Shown here: in pieces, positions 37,563 through 47,924 of the stretch
Layout of the letters: the number at the start of each line of letters is the position of its first letter
Numbering within the stretch: the first letter of the stretch is position 1
Source: CAVXWV01 sp963695415
GTDB taxonomy: Bacteria > Chloroflexota > Anaerolineae > Anaerolineales > UBA4823
Assembly (NCBI GenBank): GCA_963695415.1
Contig: CAVOGL010000020.1
Span: forward strand, 124,001 to 188,000
DNA length: 64,000 nucleotides
Reading direction: 5' to 3'
The notes under the pieces: generated by a model
Databases searched by the model: none
Told to the model about the DNA's origin: nothing
What the model saw: the letters and a program-made list of their open reading frames with translations, nothing else
Translations under genes and position numbers: made by a program

Positions 37563-39656
37563 ATGCAAAAATTAATCTCCGTGCCAGAATTTCCCTATGG
37601 CGCAGTCTATTTCCGTAAATCGAATCCGCCAGATTCGGATTGGGAACGCGATTACCGGACTGCGGCTGAAGATGGGATGAACGCCTTCCGCCACTGGTTC
37701 ATCTGGTCTGCGATCGAGATCGCGCCTGGTGTTTACGACTGGGACGATTATGACCGCCAGTTAGACCTTGCTGCAAAGTATGGCATCAAGACGATCATCG
37801 CCGAAATGACCACGATTGCGCCTGAATGGGCGTTCCTGAAATATTCGGACGCGCGCCTGGAACGGATTGACGGCAGAAAAATTGATTCAGGCATGCACGG
37901 CAGCTGTGTCGTGGGCGGAGGTGGCGGTTTGTGCCTGGACCACCCGGATGCATCGAATGCTGCGGAAAGGTTCCTCCGGGAGCTGGTGCTGCGTTACAAA
38001 GACCATCCTGGCATGGGTGGATATGATGTGTGGAATGAATGTGGTTTCCACGAAGGCACCTGCTACTGCCCATGGACTGCAAAAAAATTCCGCCAATGGC
38101 TGAAAGAGAAGTATGGCGACCTGGAGAACCTGGGAAAAAACTGGTACCGCTATAGCCACGCCTCCTGGGATAACGTCCAACCGCCCAGACATCCGGGTCC
38201 ATATCCCGACACTTTGGATTGGCTCGAATTCCGCATCGAAAATGCCTACGATCAGATGCGCTGGCGGGTGGATTTGATCCGCTCGCTGGACGATAAGAAT
38301 GCAATAACTGCACACGGGGTGGCTGCCACTCTTTTCCGCATGGCTGAGCAGGGCACAGACGATTGGAAAGCGGCTGCAAATGTGCAGTCTTACGGTTATA
38401 CCTGGGGATCCAGCCGTCACGGAGATGAGCCGTGGAAACAGTTCCATGCCGTTGACCTGGTGCGTGCTGCTTCGAAAGGCAAGCCCTTCTGGCATGCTGA
38501 AGCTTACGCGGGACCATTATGGATGCAGTCCAACGTCATCGGGAAGCCAAGGGACGAGGGCAGGATCGCCAGCCCGGAGGACATCCGCTACTGGAACCTG
38601 ACCAGCTTCATGCTGGGTGCGCGCGGTCTATTCTACCTGCGTTGGAGACCGCTCCTGGATGGACCTTTGTTTGGCGCATTTGGTCCTTATGGCATGGACG
38701 GATCGCGCACAGTCCGGTCGGAGATGTCAAAATCGGTTTCGGAATGGGTATTCCATTCGCAGCAAAAGGACCTGTGGAAATCAGCCCCCATCCGGGGGGA
38801 GGTCGGCATCATATACGTGCCGGAGACGCAGCTGTTCAATTTCGCCCAGCAAGGAGACGTAAAATATTATACGCAGTCCATGCAAGGCGCTTACCGGGCT
38901 TTCTTCGACAACAACATCCAGGCAGACTGGGTGCATATCGATGATATCGACGATTATCAATTCCTGTATCTCCCTTACCCGGTCATGCTCAAGCAGGTAT
39001 CCGCCGATAAACTGAAAAAGTGGGTGGAGGCTGGCGGTATCCTGGTATGTGAGGGCTGCCCGGGCTACTTTGGCGACCGGGGGAAAGCTGGCACAAGGCA
39101 GCCAAATTTGGGTCTGGACGAGGTTTTTGGCGTCCAGGAGAATTATGTCGAGTTTACACCCGACCTGCTGGACGATCTAACCTTCAACGTCGAAGGGAAA
39201 TCCGTGCGCGGGGGCATTTTTTTGCAGGCATACCATCCGACATCTGGGAAAACTGTAGGATATTACCAGGACGGGAAGATGGCAGTGATCGATAACCATT
39301 ATGGCAGCGGTAGAACCCGCCTGATCGGCAGCATGCCCGGATTTGGCTACTTCAACCACCCGAATGCGGATTCAGGTGAGTTCTTCTCTCGCTTGCTGGA
39401 ATTCGCAGGTGTGTCGCATGTTCTGAAGTGCAGCGACCAGCGCATCAAAACGCGCCTTTGGGCTGGCGAAGGCGGCTTCTATCTCTGGATCGCAAATCCA
39501 TCCCGGACAGATATCACGGTTGAGATCAACATCCATCCCAGCAAAGGAAACTTCAACAGGCTCGAGTGCTTACGCGGCGGACGGGCAGAACTGCAGGCAA
39601 ACAACCTTAAAATCGAGGCTCCTGCGCGCGACATCAGCGTTTACCGTCTCCTGTAA
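37563..39656 (+). CDS. GH42-type beta-galactosidase
   Basis: 697 residues. A TIM barrel opens with YGAVYFRKSNPP and AFRHWFIWSAIEI. YDVWNECGFH holds the acid/base Glu and KPFWHAEAYAGP the nucleophile Glu. The Cys cluster near residues 120-180 (CLDHP, ECGFHEGTCYC) fits the GH42 zinc site. A Rossmann-like trimerisation domain (about 415-620) and a small beta-domain follow. No signal peptide: intracellular. ATG 37563 has GGAGG six bases upstream; the frame to 37551 is not needed. Heads a run of glycosidase genes. Confidence 0.9.
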   Translation: MQKLISVPEFPYGAVYFRKSNPPDSDWERDYRTAAEDGMNAFRHWFIWSAIEIAPGVYDWDDYDRQLDLAAKYGIKTIIAEMTTIAPEWAFLKYSDARLERIDGRKIDSGMHGSCVVGGGGGLCLDHPDASNAAERFLRELVLRYKDHPGMGGYDVWNECGFHEGTCYCPWTAKKFRQWLKEKYGDLENLGKNWYRYSHASWDNVQPPRHPGPYPDTLDWLEFRIENAYDQMRWRVDLIRSLDDKNAITAHGVAATLFRMAEQGTDDWKAAANVQSYGYTWGSSRHGDEPWKQFHAVDLVRAASKGKPFWHAEAYAGPLWMQSNVIGKPRDEGRIASPEDIRYWNLTSFMLGARGLFYLRWRPLLDGPLFGAFGPYGMDGSRTVRSEMSKSVSEWVFHSQQKDLWKSAPIRGEVGIIYVPETQLFNFAQQGDVKYYTQSMQGAYRAFFDNNIQADWVHIDDIDDYQFLYLPYPVMLKQVSADKLKKWVEAGGILVCEGCPGYFGDRGKAGTRQPNLGLDEVFGVQENYVEFTPDLLDDLTFNVEGKSVRGGIFLQAYHPTSGKTVGYYQDGKMAVIDNHYGSGRTRLIGSMPGFGYFNHPNADSGEFFSRLLEFAGVSHVLKCSDQRIKTRLWAGEGGFYLWIANPSRTDITVEINIHPSKGNFNRLECLRGGRAELQANNLKIEAPARDISVYRLL

Positions 39657-39693
39657 TAGTAGAATATAGCCAGACTACTCAGGAGCAGTGAAT

Positions 39694-41739
39694 ATGAACC
39701 ACTGGTGGCTCGAAAAACCGATGCGCATGATCCAGACCAACCTGCGCGAGATCGATGCGGACCTGGATGTAGACCAATACATCCAGCGGCTGGTCGAATT
39801 CTCCGCAGATGTCGTTCTATTTAATGTAGGCGGCATTGTCGCCAACTACCCCACGAACCTCGAATGGCAATTCCGCAATCCGTATCTAAAGGATGACCTG
39901 GTTGGCAAGGTAATCGAGCGTGTTCACAAGGCTGGCATCCGCTTCCTGGCGCGTTTTGATTTTTCCAAGATCAATGAAATCTATGCGAAACAGCACCCGG
40001 AGTGGTTATACAAGAGTGTGCGCGGTGAGACGGTAACTTACAACGGGCAGGTGCATACCTGCATCTGCGCTGGTTACCAGCAGGAATATGCCCTGCGCAT
40101 CCTGGATGAAGCCTGCAAACGCTACCCGATCGATGGCGTCTTCTTCAACATGATCGGTTTCGTGACCTACGATTACGACCACACCTACCATGGTATTTGC
40201 CAGTGCAAAAATTGCGCCAGCCTTTTTGCTGAACGCTATGGAATGTCCCTGCCCATGCGTGAAAACAGCAGTGATCCGGCATTTCTGAAATATGAGCAGT
40301 TCAAACGAGACATCAGCCAGGAACTTTTCCACCGCATCCACGACCTCGTGAAGGGAATCCGACCTGAAGCCTGTATTTGTACCTACACCCACGAAGGCGT
40401 GGACGTCTTCCGATCGGAGTCCAATTCAGGCATCGAGCGCAACCAACCAGAATGGGTTTATTCCGCCGGTGAGAATGTCAGGACTGTTTTGAATTCCTGG
40501 CAAGACATGGCGGTGGTCAACGCAGCTGTCCATTTTGTTGATTTCCAGTTCCGCCATGCTGCAGTATCTCCACACCTCACCCACCGCAGGCTGGCACAGA
40601 ACCTGGCATCCGGGGGGTGGCTGGATTATTACGTCATCGGACACCTGGACAACCAGGATGACCGGGCTTGCTTCGAAGGTGTCAAAGAGATCTATTCTTT
40701 CCACAAGAAAAACGAAACCCATTTCACACACCTGCGCACCATTTCCGATGCAGCCCTGATTTACCCATCCGTCAATGCTCCCTTTGGCAGCCTGCAAGAA
40801 TTCAGGGGCATTTACCAGATGTTGACCGAAGAGCACATCCTTTTCGATGTGCTGCATGACAGCATTTTAGAAACGACGACGCTCGAACGGCTGATCCCTT
40901 ACCAACTCATCATCCTGCCAGATATGCGCTTGCTGAGTGAGAAGGTTTGTGAAATGATGGACCTTTATGTGCTTGCGGGCGGAAAACTCCTCACCACCGG
41001 TTTCTGTGCCAGCCTGGATGCATGGGGAAACCCGCTGACAACCCCAGGCATGCGCTCCAGCGGAATCACATTTTTCAGAGATCGGATTCCCTTTAAGAAA
41101 GGTATGTATTGGCGCATTAAGCCTGAAGATAAGCAGACGTTGACCGGTCTGGAAAACCTGGATATTATCTACCTGAACGATGAATTTCAGACCTTCCAAT
41201 CATCATCCGATACCCGGAAATTTCTGGGACACATCCCAGCGCACATGTTTGGACCACCGGAAAAATGTTATTACCTGGAGGATGCGGAAAGTCTCGCGAT
41301 TCCAGGTATCCTGTTCAATTCTCATGGGAACGGCTGTGCCGTGACGGTTCCCTGGAGGATCGGCTTTCATTACCAGCAATTCAGCACCCACGCACATCCT
41401 GCCGTTTTCCGGGCGATCCTGCACGACCTGTTAAAGCTCGAACGGAAACTGACTACAAATGCTCCGCATCTGGTTGAGATGGTACTGCACCGTCAATCCA
41501 CAACCGGCAACCTGGTGCTCAACATGGTGAACAACAGCGGGCAGTCATGGAGAGCCACCCACAAACCGCTGGTGCTCAGGGACATCGACATTTCAATCCA
41601 TACTCAAGAACCCTTCAGCAAAGCGATCAGCCTGGTCAGCGGAGACAGCCTCGGTCTTCAACGTTCGAATGCTTCAGGATTTTCTTTCACGCTCCCATCG
41701 TTAGCACTTTTCGACTCGATTGTTTTAGAATCCGATTAA
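39694..41739 (+). CDS. Uncharacterised glycosidase with beta-galactosidase trimerisation-like domain
   Basis: 681 residues. A barrel-like N-terminus (MIQTNLREIDADLDVDQYIQ, VLFNVGGIVANYP, ARFDFSKINE, GVFFNMIGF) with a CQCKNC cluster near residue 170, then a GATase/trimerisation-like part (PYQLIILPDMRLLSEKV, VLAGGKLLTTG). This matches hypothetical glycosyl hydrolases of the GHL6/DUF type; no activity is established. AGGAG eight bases before ATG 39694 fixes the start. No signal peptide. It follows the GH42 gene by 37 bp. Confidence 0.75.
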   Translation: MNHWWLEKPMRMIQTNLREIDADLDVDQYIQRLVEFSADVVLFNVGGIVANYPTNLEWQFRNPYLKDDLVGKVIERVHKAGIRFLARFDFSKINEIYAKQHPEWLYKSVRGETVTYNGQVHTCICAGYQQEYALRILDEACKRYPIDGVFFNMIGFVTYDYDHTYHGICQCKNCASLFAERYGMSLPMRENSSDPAFLKYEQFKRDISQELFHRIHDLVKGIRPEACICTYTHEGVDVFRSESNSGIERNQPEWVYSAGENVRTVLNSWQDMAVVNAAVHFVDFQFRHAAVSPHLTHRRLAQNLASGGWLDYYVIGHLDNQDDRACFEGVKEIYSFHKKNETHFTHLRTISDAALIYPSVNAPFGSLQEFRGIYQMLTEEHILFDVLHDSILETTTLERLIPYQLIILPDMRLLSEKVCEMMDLYVLAGGKLLTTGFCASLDAWGNPLTTPGMRSSGITFFRDRIPFKKGMYWRIKPEDKQTLTGLENLDIIYLNDEFQTFQSSSDTRKFLGHIPAHMFGPPEKCYYLEDAESLAIPGILFNSHGNGCAVTVPWRIGFHYQQFSTHAHPAVFRAILHDLLKLERKLTTNAPHLVEMVLHRQSTTGNLVLNMVNNSGQSWRATHKPLVLRDIDISIHTQEPFSKAISLVSGDSLGLQRSNASGFSFTLPSLALFDSIVLESD

Positions 41740-41768
41740 TTTAGAGAGTTCATTTCCAGGAGCAGAAC

Positions 41769-42191
41769 ATGCCGCATATCAATCATTCAGAATTTGTTAA
41801 CCGTTTCCCTGCATTGATCCTCAGCAGCCGCGACTTCCCCAAGAAGCCGCAGGATATAAACATCCTGTTCATCAGCGCAGTTTTAGGTCTGGAAGAAGGT
41901 AAAATTTATACAGAAAAAGAAATCAATGCTGAACTCCAAAACTGGATGCAGGCGTTTGGAGAGAATATCCCCCTTGATCATGTGACACTAAGAAGGTACC
42001 TGGTGGATTCAGGATACCTGCTTAGAGATCAGGATGGCAGCAGTTATTCCCTGGGTTCTGTGGTGGAATATACCTTTGATCCATCTTTGAAGGACCTGGA
42101 CCTGGTCTCCCTGGTTGAACAGCAGATCAAGGAAAGGGAAGAAAGAAAGATGATGTTTATGAAAGCTAAAGAAAAATCTCAAGGGAAATAG
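41769..42191 (+). CDS. DUF2087-type small protein
   Basis: 140 residues. FPKKPQDINILFISAV, YTEKEINAELQNW, DHVTLRRYLVDSGYLLRDQDGSSY is the DUF2087 winged-helix-like pattern, found alone or at the end of transcriptional regulators. The C-terminus is a charged helix (QIKEREERKMMFMKAKEK). Possibly DNA-binding and regulatory. It lies between the glycosidases and an esterase in the same direction. Confidence 0.85.
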   Translation: MPHINHSEFVNRFPALILSSRDFPKKPQDINILFISAVLGLEEGKIYTEKEINAELQNWMQAFGENIPLDHVTLRRYLVDSGYLLRDQDGSSYSLGSVVEYTFDPSLKDLDLVSLVEQQIKEREERKMMFMKAKEKSQGK

Positions 42192-42198
42192 AAACTGT

Positions 42199-43146
42199 AT
42201 GACCAACAATATTATCAGAATTGGCTGGAACGTTATCCTTGTCCTGTTCACGATCATCGCCCTCATTTTCCTTGGTATTCTGGCATATTACCTGATCAAC
42301 AACCGCAGCAATGGGAAAATCGTTTCATCTGGCGAGGAACGCCTCTACCTGATTCATGTGCCTGATTCCTACGACCCTGCCATTCCCACCCCGCTGGTTC
42401 TCAGCTTTCACGGTTTTATCGAATGGCCCGCCCACCAGGCTCAACTCAGCGGCTGGAATGAAGTTGCGGATCAAAATGGCTTCATCGTCGTCTATCCCAT
42501 GGGAAGCGGATTCCCACTCCGATGGCGCACGACAATAAAGCCTGCGGGTGAAGGCAGCCTGCCCATCGACGTCCAGTTCATCAGCGACCTGATCGATAAA
42601 TTAGAGAACGAGTACAACATCGATCCCACTCGCATTTACGCTAACGGGATGTCGAACGGCGGAGGCATGACCTTCCTGCTTGCCTGTACTCTTTCCGACC
42701 GGATTGCAGCGATCGGTGGCGTGGCAGGCGCTTACATGACGGACTGGCAGGACTGCAGACCTTCCAGACCGGTGCCCGGGATTTTCTTTCATGGGACGGA
42801 AGACAACATCGTTCCATATAATGGCGGCAGGTACGAACGATCTGATACGTTCTTTCCGGTTATCCCTGAATGGGTAGGAGAATGGGCTGCTGTGAATGGC
42901 TGCAAAACCCCTCCCCAGGAAATTGCCCGTATAGACGATATCAGCGGAGTGATTTATTCCGCATGCGAAAATGATGCTCGTGTCATCCTGTACACCATCC
43001 ACGGCGGAGGGCATACATGGCCAGGTGGAAATCCACTGCCCGAATTTATAACAGGCAAAACAACACAATCGATCAACGCGACCAAAGAAATGTGGGATTT
43101 CTACAAGAATTTCAGACTGGACCTCACTAAGGACCAGGATGAATAA
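42199..43146 (+). CDS. Secreted PHB-depolymerase/feruloyl-esterase-like hydrolase
   Basis: 315 residues. An N-terminal membrane helix (VILVLFTIIALIFLGILAYY) anchors or exports it. The alpha/beta hydrolase has LVLSFHGF (oxyanion), GMSNGGGM (nucleophile Ser), FFHGTEDNIVPY (Asp) and GGGHTWPGG (His). This is the LpqC/esterase-PHB family acting on polyester or feruloyl esters. It starts 7 nt after the DUF2087 gene and overlaps the next gene by 8 nt. Confidence 0.88.
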   Translation: MTNNIIRIGWNVILVLFTIIALIFLGILAYYLINNRSNGKIVSSGEERLYLIHVPDSYDPAIPTPLVLSFHGFIEWPAHQAQLSGWNEVADQNGFIVVYPMGSGFPLRWRTTIKPAGEGSLPIDVQFISDLIDKLENEYNIDPTRIYANGMSNGGGMTFLLACTLSDRIAAIGGVAGAYMTDWQDCRPSRPVPGIFFHGTEDNIVPYNGGRYERSDTFFPVIPEWVGEWAAVNGCKTPPQEIARIDDISGVIYSACENDARVILYTIHGGGHTWPGGNPLPEFITGKTTQSINATKEMWDFYKNFRLDLTKDQDE

Positions 43147-44203
43147 AGTTCATCCAGCTTTGCCAGAAGTTGACCTTCCCGAAAAGGTTACGATCCTCTA
43201 TTCTGATGTGCAGCGTTCCTATTTCCCCAGTGAAGAGCTCTATATCACCGAACTGGGAGCTGAACAGGATGCAGTATTGATTGCTGAAATACTCGAAAGT
43301 ATGGGGATCGAAGTTTCACTCTACCCGGGTGATGCGCAGTTGCCAGTTCGCCTGCACCAGGAAAAGCCTGGTATGGTCATCAACCTGGTCGATTCAGTAC
43401 AGGGACTGGAGAGCCGCGCCTCTTCCATCCCGGGAATCCTCGAACTGCTCGAGATTCCTTACACCGGAGCGAACATACTGGGAATGAGCCTGGACACGAA
43501 CAAGTTCCTGATCATGAAGCTGCTGCAGCAAAACGGTATTCCGGTCCCCAATTTCCAGTTGTTCAACACTCCCAAAGATTTTCTCGATCCTGGCATCCGC
43601 TTCCCCCTTATCTCTAAATTGAATGCGGTGCATGGCTCAGTAGAAATTACCCAGGAAGCGGTGTCCGAAAATGAGAAGCAGCTGCGCAAACGAGTACGAA
43701 GATTGATGTCCATCTACAAGCAGCCTGTATTGGTTGAAGAATTCATCAATGGCAGGGAAATTACCGCCATCGTCCTGCATGAAAAGAAGAAAAAAGTTTA
43801 CCTGGCTGAAAAGGTATTTCACCATCCCGACCAGAAATATGTGTTTTTAACTTTCCAGGATCAATGGTTGTCTGAGGCGAATTCAGCTTTTCATTATGAA
43901 AAATTCACTGACCCCCTGCTTTCGGAATATGTGCGAAAAGCTTTTGATGTGAGCAGTATGGCAGATTATGCCAAATTTGATGTGCGCCTCGACCAATCCG
44001 GGCGCTACTATTTTATCGACAGCAACTGCAACCCGGCGATGGGTCCGAAAGAACAGGACGTTGCCCTGTCCGTGATCCTGGACCTTTACGGGATTTCATT
44101 TCCCGATATTCTCAAGCAGCTCATCCGGAACACTCAACGAGACATAAAGAAGAGAAAAAATGACACCCAGCAGCCACTTCCAATTACAGACCAGCCAGGA
44201 TGA
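43139..44203 (+). CDS. ATP-grasp ligase, D-Ala-D-Ala ligase-like
   Basis: 354 residues. IPYTGANILGMSLDTNKFLI is the N-terminal hinge, VLVEEFINGREITAIVL the ATP-grasp core, AKFDVRLDQSGRYYFIDSNCNP the metal-binding Asp/Asn part. The usual Glu of EVN is Asp (IDSN) in this protein. Not part of a murein cluster, so a peptide or amino-acid ligase with another substrate is likely. The C-terminus has extra basic residues. Overlaps both neighbours. Confidence 0.85.
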   Translation: MNKVHPALPEVDLPEKVTILYSDVQRSYFPSEELYITELGAEQDAVLIAEILESMGIEVSLYPGDAQLPVRLHQEKPGMVINLVDSVQGLESRASSIPGILELLEIPYTGANILGMSLDTNKFLIMKLLQQNGIPVPNFQLFNTPKDFLDPGIRFPLISKLNAVHGSVEITQEAVSENEKQLRKRVRRLMSIYKQPVLVEEFINGREITAIVLHEKKKKVYLAEKVFHHPDQKYVFLTFQDQWLSEANSAFHYEKFTDPLLSEYVRKAFDVSSMADYAKFDVRLDQSGRYYFIDSNCNPAMGPKEQDVALSVILDLYGISFPDILKQLIRNTQRDIKKRKNDTQQPLPITDQPG

Positions 44204-46419
44204 CCTTCTGTTCGAGGTAAACTCAGGCAGGCTGGTCAGTTTTCGAAAAAAAGATAACTCTGACCAGGAGTTTATCGCTTTTTCCGAAGCCCATCCAGCT
44301 TTTCTGATCGGTTATTTCGACCAGGAGAGAAAATACCACCTGCTCGAGTTCCTCCTCTGCAGCATCTGTAAAGGTAGAAAAACGTTCAGAAGGAGAGTAC
44401 CAGGTTCTTTATGCGCATTACTCCGGGCTGTCTGACCTGCAGCTGGACGTTTCCTTCCGGGTCAGCGCCAGCAAGACATCTCCCTTCAGCCGCTGGAATA
44501 TCAGTCTGGATAACCGTAGTGGACTGGAAATTCTGGATGTCCACTTCCCCTTTGTGGTATGTGCCTATGATCTGGGCGGTGAACCCGGATCCGAAAGCCT
44601 GGTGCTGCCAAAAGGCTATGGTAGTGGTTTATTGATGAAGGATTTTGCCGGTCAGGAAGCAATTGTTTCCAACTCACTCACCTTCTGGAAGCAAAAACTG
44701 CTGCCGGATAACTGGACCACCTGGCTCTGGGAGGATTTGAACCAGGACCATTATCCCGGCTGGCAGTTCGCCCAATTCCTGGCATATTACAACGATCGAT
44801 GTGGTTTTTACCTGGCTTGCGATGACCATGAAGGCAGGATCAAGCGTTTCAAAGTGCTCCACCGGGAACCCGGTTTCCGTCTGGGGGTATCGCATGTCGG
44901 CGACTGGACTCAAAATGGCAAGAGAACGCTTGAGTATGATGTCTTATTGGGCAGTTTTAAGGGCGACTGGGTGGATGCCGCCGATATCTACCGCAGCTGG
45001 AGTCTGGAGCAGCACTGGGGAACGCCGCTGCACAAACGGGATGATATCCCGGAATGGCTGCAGGATTTACCGGTCTACATCACTGTCCGCCCGCAAGGCA
45101 TTCTGGACGAGGGACCTGTCGACCTGGTGGACGAATTTTTACCCTACGAGAAATGCCTGCCATTACTCGACGACGTGGCAGCCAGGGTTGGCGCACCGTT
45201 AGCCGTCATCTTCATGGGTTGGGAGAAACATGGCTCGTGGATCTTCCCGGATTGCTTCCCACCGGTGGGTGGTGAGAATTCGATGAAGAACTTCACCAGG
45301 CTGGCTCGGGAGCGAGGCTGGCATGTGGGCACCTTCGGGAACGGCACGCAGTGGCTGGTCGGAGATGGCTGGAACAACCATGATGGACAGGCTTTCTTCA
45401 AGGAAAATGGAGGCGCGGATTGCGCCTGCGTGCGCCCGGAAGGCAGCCTGTGGTATCTCAATAATTACTGGCGTCCGGGGTACCTGTGCTGCCTGGGAAG
45501 CCAGGCTACACGGCAGATGGTGACGGAAACGGTGAGTACCATGCTGGATTATGGCTGGGAATCGATCCAGTTCTTCGACCAGAACTGCTTCGCCGTGACC
45601 TTTGCCTGTTTTGGGGAAGAACACGACCACCCCCCGCTGCCCGGGAAATGGATGTCCGAGCGCATGGACAGCATGTTAAATGAATTAAAAATTCTCGCTA
45701 AAGATGCTGGTCATCCCGGAGTGATCCAGTCAGTCGAAGCAGGCATCAGTGAGTACAGTCTCCCCCTGTTCCAGGAATGCGACGTGCGTGTTTTTCCTCC
45801 AGGCACCGCTCCCGAGATCATCCCGCTCTTCCATTACCTGTTCCACGAATGTATCATCCTGCAGGGCATGATGAGTTATGGTCCTGAGCCTCACCATGTC
45901 GCCATTTCTGCTGCTGCCAACTGTGTCCTGGGTGAAATTCCCGGGGGTGTGCTGCGCGGTGATGGTACTCTCCTGGACAAAGATACTGTCAATTGGGCTC
46001 CATGGGAACCAAAGGTGGGTGAACAGCAAGCCGGGTTTGAAATGATCAGAGCCGTAACCGCCCTGCGCAGGGGACCTGCGAAGGACTTCCTGGTCTATGG
46101 ACGCATGCTGCGACCTGCGAACATCGCAGGCATTCCCCACGAAAGTTGGGAATACAATGGGAAGACGCACCAGATCCCGGTGGTGTTCCATTCCGCCTGG
46201 CAGGCGCCAGACGGCAGGAAGGGCATCATCATGGCTAACTGGACCGCAAAAAATCAGGAAGTCTACATCAATCAGGAAGACCTGACCCAGAAGGGAAATC
46301 CAGAAGCATACCTGACGATTTCGGCGAAAAGTTTAAGCACAGAATTACTCACAAGGGAAGGAAACAAGTTTTCGTTCACACTGCCTGATCAGTCGTGTGC
46401 GTTGCTGGAATTCCAATGA
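44160..46419 (+). pseudogene. Large glycosidase-like protein (DUF6259 type), one frameshift
   Basis: ATG 44160 (overlapping the ligase gene by 44 nt) starts SSHFQLQTSQDDLLFEVNSG. The frame is lost near 44350; one frame over VKVEKRSEGEYQVLYAHYSG continues to 46419. Removing one T of TT at 44349-44350 joins them into about 750 residues. A barrel region (AVIFMGWEKHGSWIFPDCFP, WESIQFFDQNCF) and a C-terminal beta-domain are visible. The large part alone lacks the N-terminal beta-domain. Substrate unknown; neighbours suggest galactosides. Confidence 0.75.
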
Positions 46420-46452
46420 ACCAAATTTTAAGAGACTAACAAAGGTTTGAGT

Positions 46453-46560
46453 ATGTTAGACGCGATTACCCAATTCATCGTGGAAATTAGTAATATTATT
46501 GTGAATTTAACCGATAAAATACTTGAAATCTACCTGGCAATCATCAATTATTTTCGCTGA
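46453..46560 (+). CDS. Possible 35-residue small hydrophobic protein
   Basis: ATG 46453 encodes MLDAITQFIVEISNIIVNLT and ends at 46560: an amphipathic or membrane helix with few charges. AAAGG lies about eight bases upstream. The 3' end overlaps the end of the opposing MFS gene by 17 bp. No relatives are recognised; it could be a chance frame. Confidence 0.35.
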   Translation: MLDAITQFIVEISNIIVNLTDKILEIYLAIINYFR

Positions 46561-47890
46561 GCTGGTTCTGCTTCTTGGTTAAGTGCCTGGGATCTTTCAC
46601 TTTCAAACTAAAAACGATTAAAGCAATCACAGCCATCGTGATTGCCACGGCAAAAAGCCAGTTATAACCTGCATTTTGAGCGATCAACCCTCCGAGTAAC
46701 GGTGCAAACATTGTAACTATCCCAAGTAAGGTGTTGTTGATGCCTATGTAAGTCGGTCTCACATCCGGTTTGCTGAACTCCAGCACAATCAAAGCCGACA
46801 CCCAAAGCACACCCAGGCTCAGCCCTCTCAGGAAGAAAACCAACGCCATCCATTGACCACTGGTGATGACAAAGGTCAACCCCAGGGCTGAGATGATGCA
46901 AAGATAAGCAAACACAAAGACGCGCTTATAACCGATGCGATCAACGACCACGCCCCCTACCAGATTGCCAATCGATTGCCCCACGAGCAGCCAGGAATTA
47001 AACACACTCGTTTGCCCGTCCGTCAGCGCAAAACGTTCCATCGTGTACACGGCGATGAATCCCCACGCCATCCCTCCCATTGAGGCGAAGAACTGCGTGA
47101 TCAGGTACCAGCGGAAATTGCGGTCGATCCTGAGGATGCCAGTCAGTCGCTGCCAGTAGGCACTGGTGGTTGATTTCGGGTTTGGGTTGTGCACAGGCGC
47201 TTCGCGAACCATCGCAAGAAAAATCCAGGAAAGAAATATCAAAACAGCCGCAATGGTGAAATTGATCGTATATCCGTAAGGAAAAATGTAGCGGTCCAGG
47301 AAATACGCCGCCAGCAGTGCGCCTGGGATGCCGACCAGGTTCCCGCCCAGGGTGGTGAACCCCATGAATAGACCACGATGCTTCAGCGGGATAATTTTCG
47401 CCAGCATGTCCTGCCAGGCGACTGCTACGATCCCGGATCCGATGGAATGCCAGGCGAATAGGGCAAAGAAAATGACGATGGCAAGGGCAGGAGAGACCAC
47501 CACCAGCAGGGAGGCAAGCGGCATTAGAAACACCGGCACCCTCTCCGTGAAGAAGCCCAATTTCACCGGGATATTGCGCTTCACCGGCACCTGTTCGATC
47601 CAGTTAGACGTGAACAGCTGTGGCAGGAACCACCCGCTGGCGCCAATCGTCGCCACCATGCCGATCAATAGTTTATTGTCGGTAAAATGGCTTACAAAAA
47701 GAGGCAGGATCACACCAGGTGCGATGAAAGCGTAACCCAGCCAGAACAAACTGCCGTCCAGAAAATTTACCACGTAGTTATAACGGGCATTCTTCCGGGC
47801 GTACCTCTCGGCAGTATTCTGTTCTCTTGTGTATTTTTCCTGGTTTAGGTTTTTTTCCTGATTTTCATTTTCGATGTCTGCTGAGGTCAT
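46544..47890 (-). CDS. Major facilitator superfamily transporter
   Basis: 448 residues with a polar N-terminal tail of about 40 residues and 12 helices. Loop 2-3 lacks the classical motif; GVVVDRIGYKRVFVFAY is its mirror in loop 8-9. It resembles MFS proteins found near glycosidases in Chloroflexota, so sugar or drug export is possible; substrate unknown. Transcribed toward the glycosidase cluster. Confidence 0.82.
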   Translation of the reverse strand: MTSADIENENQEKNLNQEKYTREQNTAERYARKNARYNYVVNFLDGSLFWLGYAFIAPGVILPLFVSHFTDNKLLIGMVATIGASGWFLPQLFTSNWIEQVPVKRNIPVKLGFFTERVPVFLMPLASLLVVVSPALAIVIFFALFAWHSIGSGIVAVAWQDMLAKIIPLKHRGLFMGFTTLGGNLVGIPGALLAAYFLDRYIFPYGYTINFTIAAVLIFLSWIFLAMVREAPVHNPNPKSTTSAYWQRLTGILRIDRNFRWYLITQFFASMGGMAWGFIAVYTMERFALTDGQTSVFNSWLLVGQSIGNLVGGVVVDRIGYKRVFVFAYLCIISALGLTFVITSGQWMALVFFLRGLSLGVLWVSALIVLEFSKPDVRPTYIGINNTLLGIVTMFAPLLGGLIAQNAGYNWLFAVAITMAVIALIVFSLKVKDPRHLTKKQNQLSENN

Positions 47891-47924
47891 TCAGGTGCTG
47901 ATTATACACGCAGACATGAGCCAA

